From Spirochaetota bacterium (GTDB lineage Bacteria > Spirochaetota > Spirochaetia > DSM-27196 > PWMO01), in the NCBI GenBank assembly GCA_009908925.1, contig JAAAOH010000166.1, positions 1-5,636 of the forward strand: DNA of 5,636 nt. The letters are read 5' to 3'. A program made the position numbers and the translations under genes. This document shows positions 4,381-5,636 of the stretch, piece by piece (the first letter of the stretch is position 1; each line of letters opens with the position of its first letter). Below the pieces are notes generated by a model that had not been told where the DNA came from, ran no database searches, and saw nothing but the letters and a program-made list of their open reading frames with translations.

Positions 4381-5403
4381 CTACCGTTTCTCGGCGAAAG
4401 CTGGGCCGACCTCAGGCACCGAGTCGACGAGGGTCGGCGCGAGGTGCTGATAGCGGGTCGTTCGCCGCTTCTGATCGATGTCCGCGAAGACCCGCGCGAT
4501 CTGCTCGGGCTCGAGGTCGAGCATCGCCGCCACTTTGCTCCCCGGTACTCCGTGATTCTTCGCGTAGAGGCACACATCCATTGCCGCGTAGGGCAGGGAG
4601 AAGTAGAACTCCTCCTGTGACTGGGGCATGGAATAGGTGTCGGTTGTCGGCGGGCGCGAGCGGATCTCCTCCGGGACGCCCAGTGCCGAGGCGAGCTGAT
4701 AGACCTGTGTCTTGTAGAGATGGGCGATGGGCTTCAGATCCGCAGCTCCGTCCCCGAGTTTGACGAAGAAGCCCTGATCATACTCGAGCCTGTTGGGCGT
4801 GCCGGCAACGGCGTAGTTGTTGCGATCGGCGTGGTAGTACTCGAGCATCTTGCGCACTCGTTGCTTGAAGTTGGTGGCCGCGAGAATCTGCAGGTACGTG
4901 TCGGCATCGAGACGGGTGGCGAGCTCCTCGCCGTCGGGAGAGCGGGTTACCAGGGAGAAAAACCGAAAACCGTCGTTCTCGGTCACCGACGGTAGGACGA
5001 TCTTCGCCTGCCATCCGGGTCCGTAGTCGGGAACGACGCTTCTGTAGGCCTCTTCCTGCCTGCGGTAGCAGCCGACGCTCTCGAGGATGGGGGTGATGTT
5101 CTCGAAGGCGGTGCGGATGCCGAACGCATCGGCCAGAAGCCGGCTGAGCCGCGCCGTTTCGGACGATGAGTCTCTCTCGGGCATCATGAGCCCGAGGACC
5201 CGATCGGGACCAAGCGCCCGGCTACAGAGGGCTGCGGTAACGCTCGAATCGATCCCGCCGGAGATGGCAACAACCGCCCCCTGGCGCCTGAGTTCCCGTG
5301 ACACCTGGGTTCGGATGGCCGCCGTAACGCGGTTGATTTCCGTCTCGGCATCCAGTTTCAGAAGCCCGGATGCGACCTCGGCGTAGTCGACTGCCTGTTT
5401 CAC
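4381..5403 (-). CDS. NAD+ synthase-like PP-loop ATP-dependent amidase, no glutaminase domain
   Basis: The 340-residue protein belongs to the NadE / N-type ATP pyrophosphatase fold. I see the PP-loop SGGIDSS (48-54), NFKQRVRKM (178-186) matching the NadE NxxARxRM region, GTPNRLE (201-207), GFFVKLGDGAADLKP (211-225) and LYKTQV (229-234). Canonical NadE adenylates the carboxylate of deamido-NAD and amidates it with ammonia. There is no nitrilase-type glutaminase domain, so ammonia or a separate amidotransferase would be the nitrogen source. Differences from E. coli or Bacillus NadE (about 275 residues) are a longer middle region (about 112-170) and PPTTDTYSMPQSQEEF where the canonical protein has a PTADL...QSDE-type segment. 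It is therefore a divergent subfamily; amidation of another carboxylate is possible, and I give no gene symbol. The start is GTG with AGGGGG 6 nt upstream, overlapping the ligase stop in a GTGA arrangement. The stop abuts the acpS start. Confidence 0.88.
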   Translation of the reverse strand: MKQAVDYAEVASGLLKLDAETEINRVTAAIRTQVSRELRRQGAVVAISGGIDSSVTAALCSRALGPDRVLGLMMPERDSSSETARLSRLLADAFGIRTAFENITPILESVGCYRRQEEAYRSVVPDYGPGWQAKIVLPSVTENDGFRFFSLVTRSPDGEELATRLDADTYLQILAATNFKQRVRKMLEYYHADRNNYAVAGTPNRLEYDQGFFVKLGDGAADLKPIAHLYKTQVYQLASALGVPEEIRSRPPTTDTYSMPQSQEEFYFSLPYAAMDVCLYAKNHGVPGSKVAAMLDLEPEQIARVFADIDQKRRTTRYQHLAPTLVDSVPEVGPAFAEKR

Positions 5404-5636
5404 TCTCTTCCCCCTGCATGTTGCTCTCGAAGCGCCGTTTTCAGCACCTTGCCGGCCCCGCTCTTCGGCAAGGCGTCTGTGAAATGGATCTCGGTGGGGA
5501 CCTTGTAGGTGGCAAGATGTTTTCCAAGGTGGCGCTTGAGCTCGTCGGCTGAAAGGGTCTTGTTCCCGTTTCGCACCACATAGGCCACCGGGGCCTCGCC
5601 GAGCACTTCATCCGGCACCCCAATGACCGATGCGTC
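5400..5636 (-). CDS. AMP-forming acyl-CoA/acyl-acid ligase, C-terminal domain (5' part outside the window)
   Basis: Seventy-eight residues of the C-terminal lid of an ANL-superfamily adenylating enzyme are visible. They begin DASVIGVPDEVLGEAPVAYV, the typical start of the AMP-binding C-terminal domain (family motif near A8/A9). YKVP (44-47) corresponds to A9. PKSGAGKVLK (57-66) is the A10 motif with the catalytic lysine at residue 63. The enzyme would activate a carboxylic acid as acyl-AMP and pass it to CoA or a phosphopantetheine carrier; substrate cannot be judged because the binding pocket lies outside the window. Its TGA overlaps the GTG of the NAD synthase-like gene by 4 nt, so the two are translationally coupled. 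The downstream acpS suggests a carrier protein as acceptor. Confidence 0.92.
   Translation of the reverse strand, partial: DASVIGVPDEVLGEAPVAYVVRNGNKTLSADELKRHLGKHLATYKVPTEIHFTDALPKSGAGKVLKTALREQHAGGRE
5410..5415 (-). promoter_or_regulatory. RBS deciding a GTG start for the NAD synthase-like gene
   Basis: AGGGGG on the minus strand lies 6 nt before GTG 5403-5401, within the end of the ligase gene. It supports the unusual GTG start over later ATG codons, which would remove conserved N-terminal helix sequence. Confidence 0.65.

Noticed and set aside
5222..5419. Minus-strand reading frame starting with ATG at 5419 over the NAD synthase-like gene start
   Set aside because: It is out of frame with the conserved protein and lacks any family motif. 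The GTG at 5403 has the better-placed ribosome binding site.

Overview
The window looks like part of a GC-rich bacterial chromosome. A lipoprotein signal sequence, sigma-54 machinery and compact operons fit a diderm (Gram-negative-type) bacterium. Spirochaetes and similar environmental lineages are plausible, but the sequence alone does not fix the taxon. Seven genes can be supported, two of them cut by the window edges. I see no rRNA, tRNA, CRISPR array, insertion sequence or phage gene.

Left part (1-883): a multi-pass membrane protein of unknown function runs leftward out of the window. A 277-nt divergent intergenic region separates it from a rightward regulator gene. This region holds a perfect 18-bp palindrome (816-833) about 50 nt before the regulator start.

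Centre (884-2919): the regulator is an NtrC-type sigma-54 activator with receiver, AAA+ and Fis-HTH domains. Its AAA+ domain is intact, but in the receiver the phospho-acceptor Asp is replaced by Glu and the acidic pair is lost. Downstream comes a near-consensus sigma-54 promoter (-24/-12) that would drive a small lipoprotein with one fibronectin type III domain. A perfect 12-bp inverted repeat (2397-2408 / 2469-2480) brackets this promoter, and its right arm contains the lipoprotein ribosome binding site. Activator, sigma-54 promoter, lipoprotein target and an RNA element able to hide the ribosome binding site from read-through transcripts form a self-contained candidate regulatory module. 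This is the most interesting part of the window.

Right part (2930-5636): four leftward genes are packed with overlapping or abutting ends: the C-terminus of an AMP-forming acyl-CoA/acyl-acid ligase, an NAD+ synthase-like PP-loop amidase, a holo-ACP synthase with an unusual N-terminal extension, and a malate/lactate dehydrogenase-like enzyme. Tight coupling of carboxylate activation, ATP-dependent amidation, phosphopantetheinylation and 2-hydroxy-acid oxidoreduction suggests a small carrier-protein-dependent acyl-modification pathway rather than plain NAD and central metabolism. The product is unknown. This operon converges on the lipoprotein gene, with 10 nt between stop codons and a hairpin that includes both stops.
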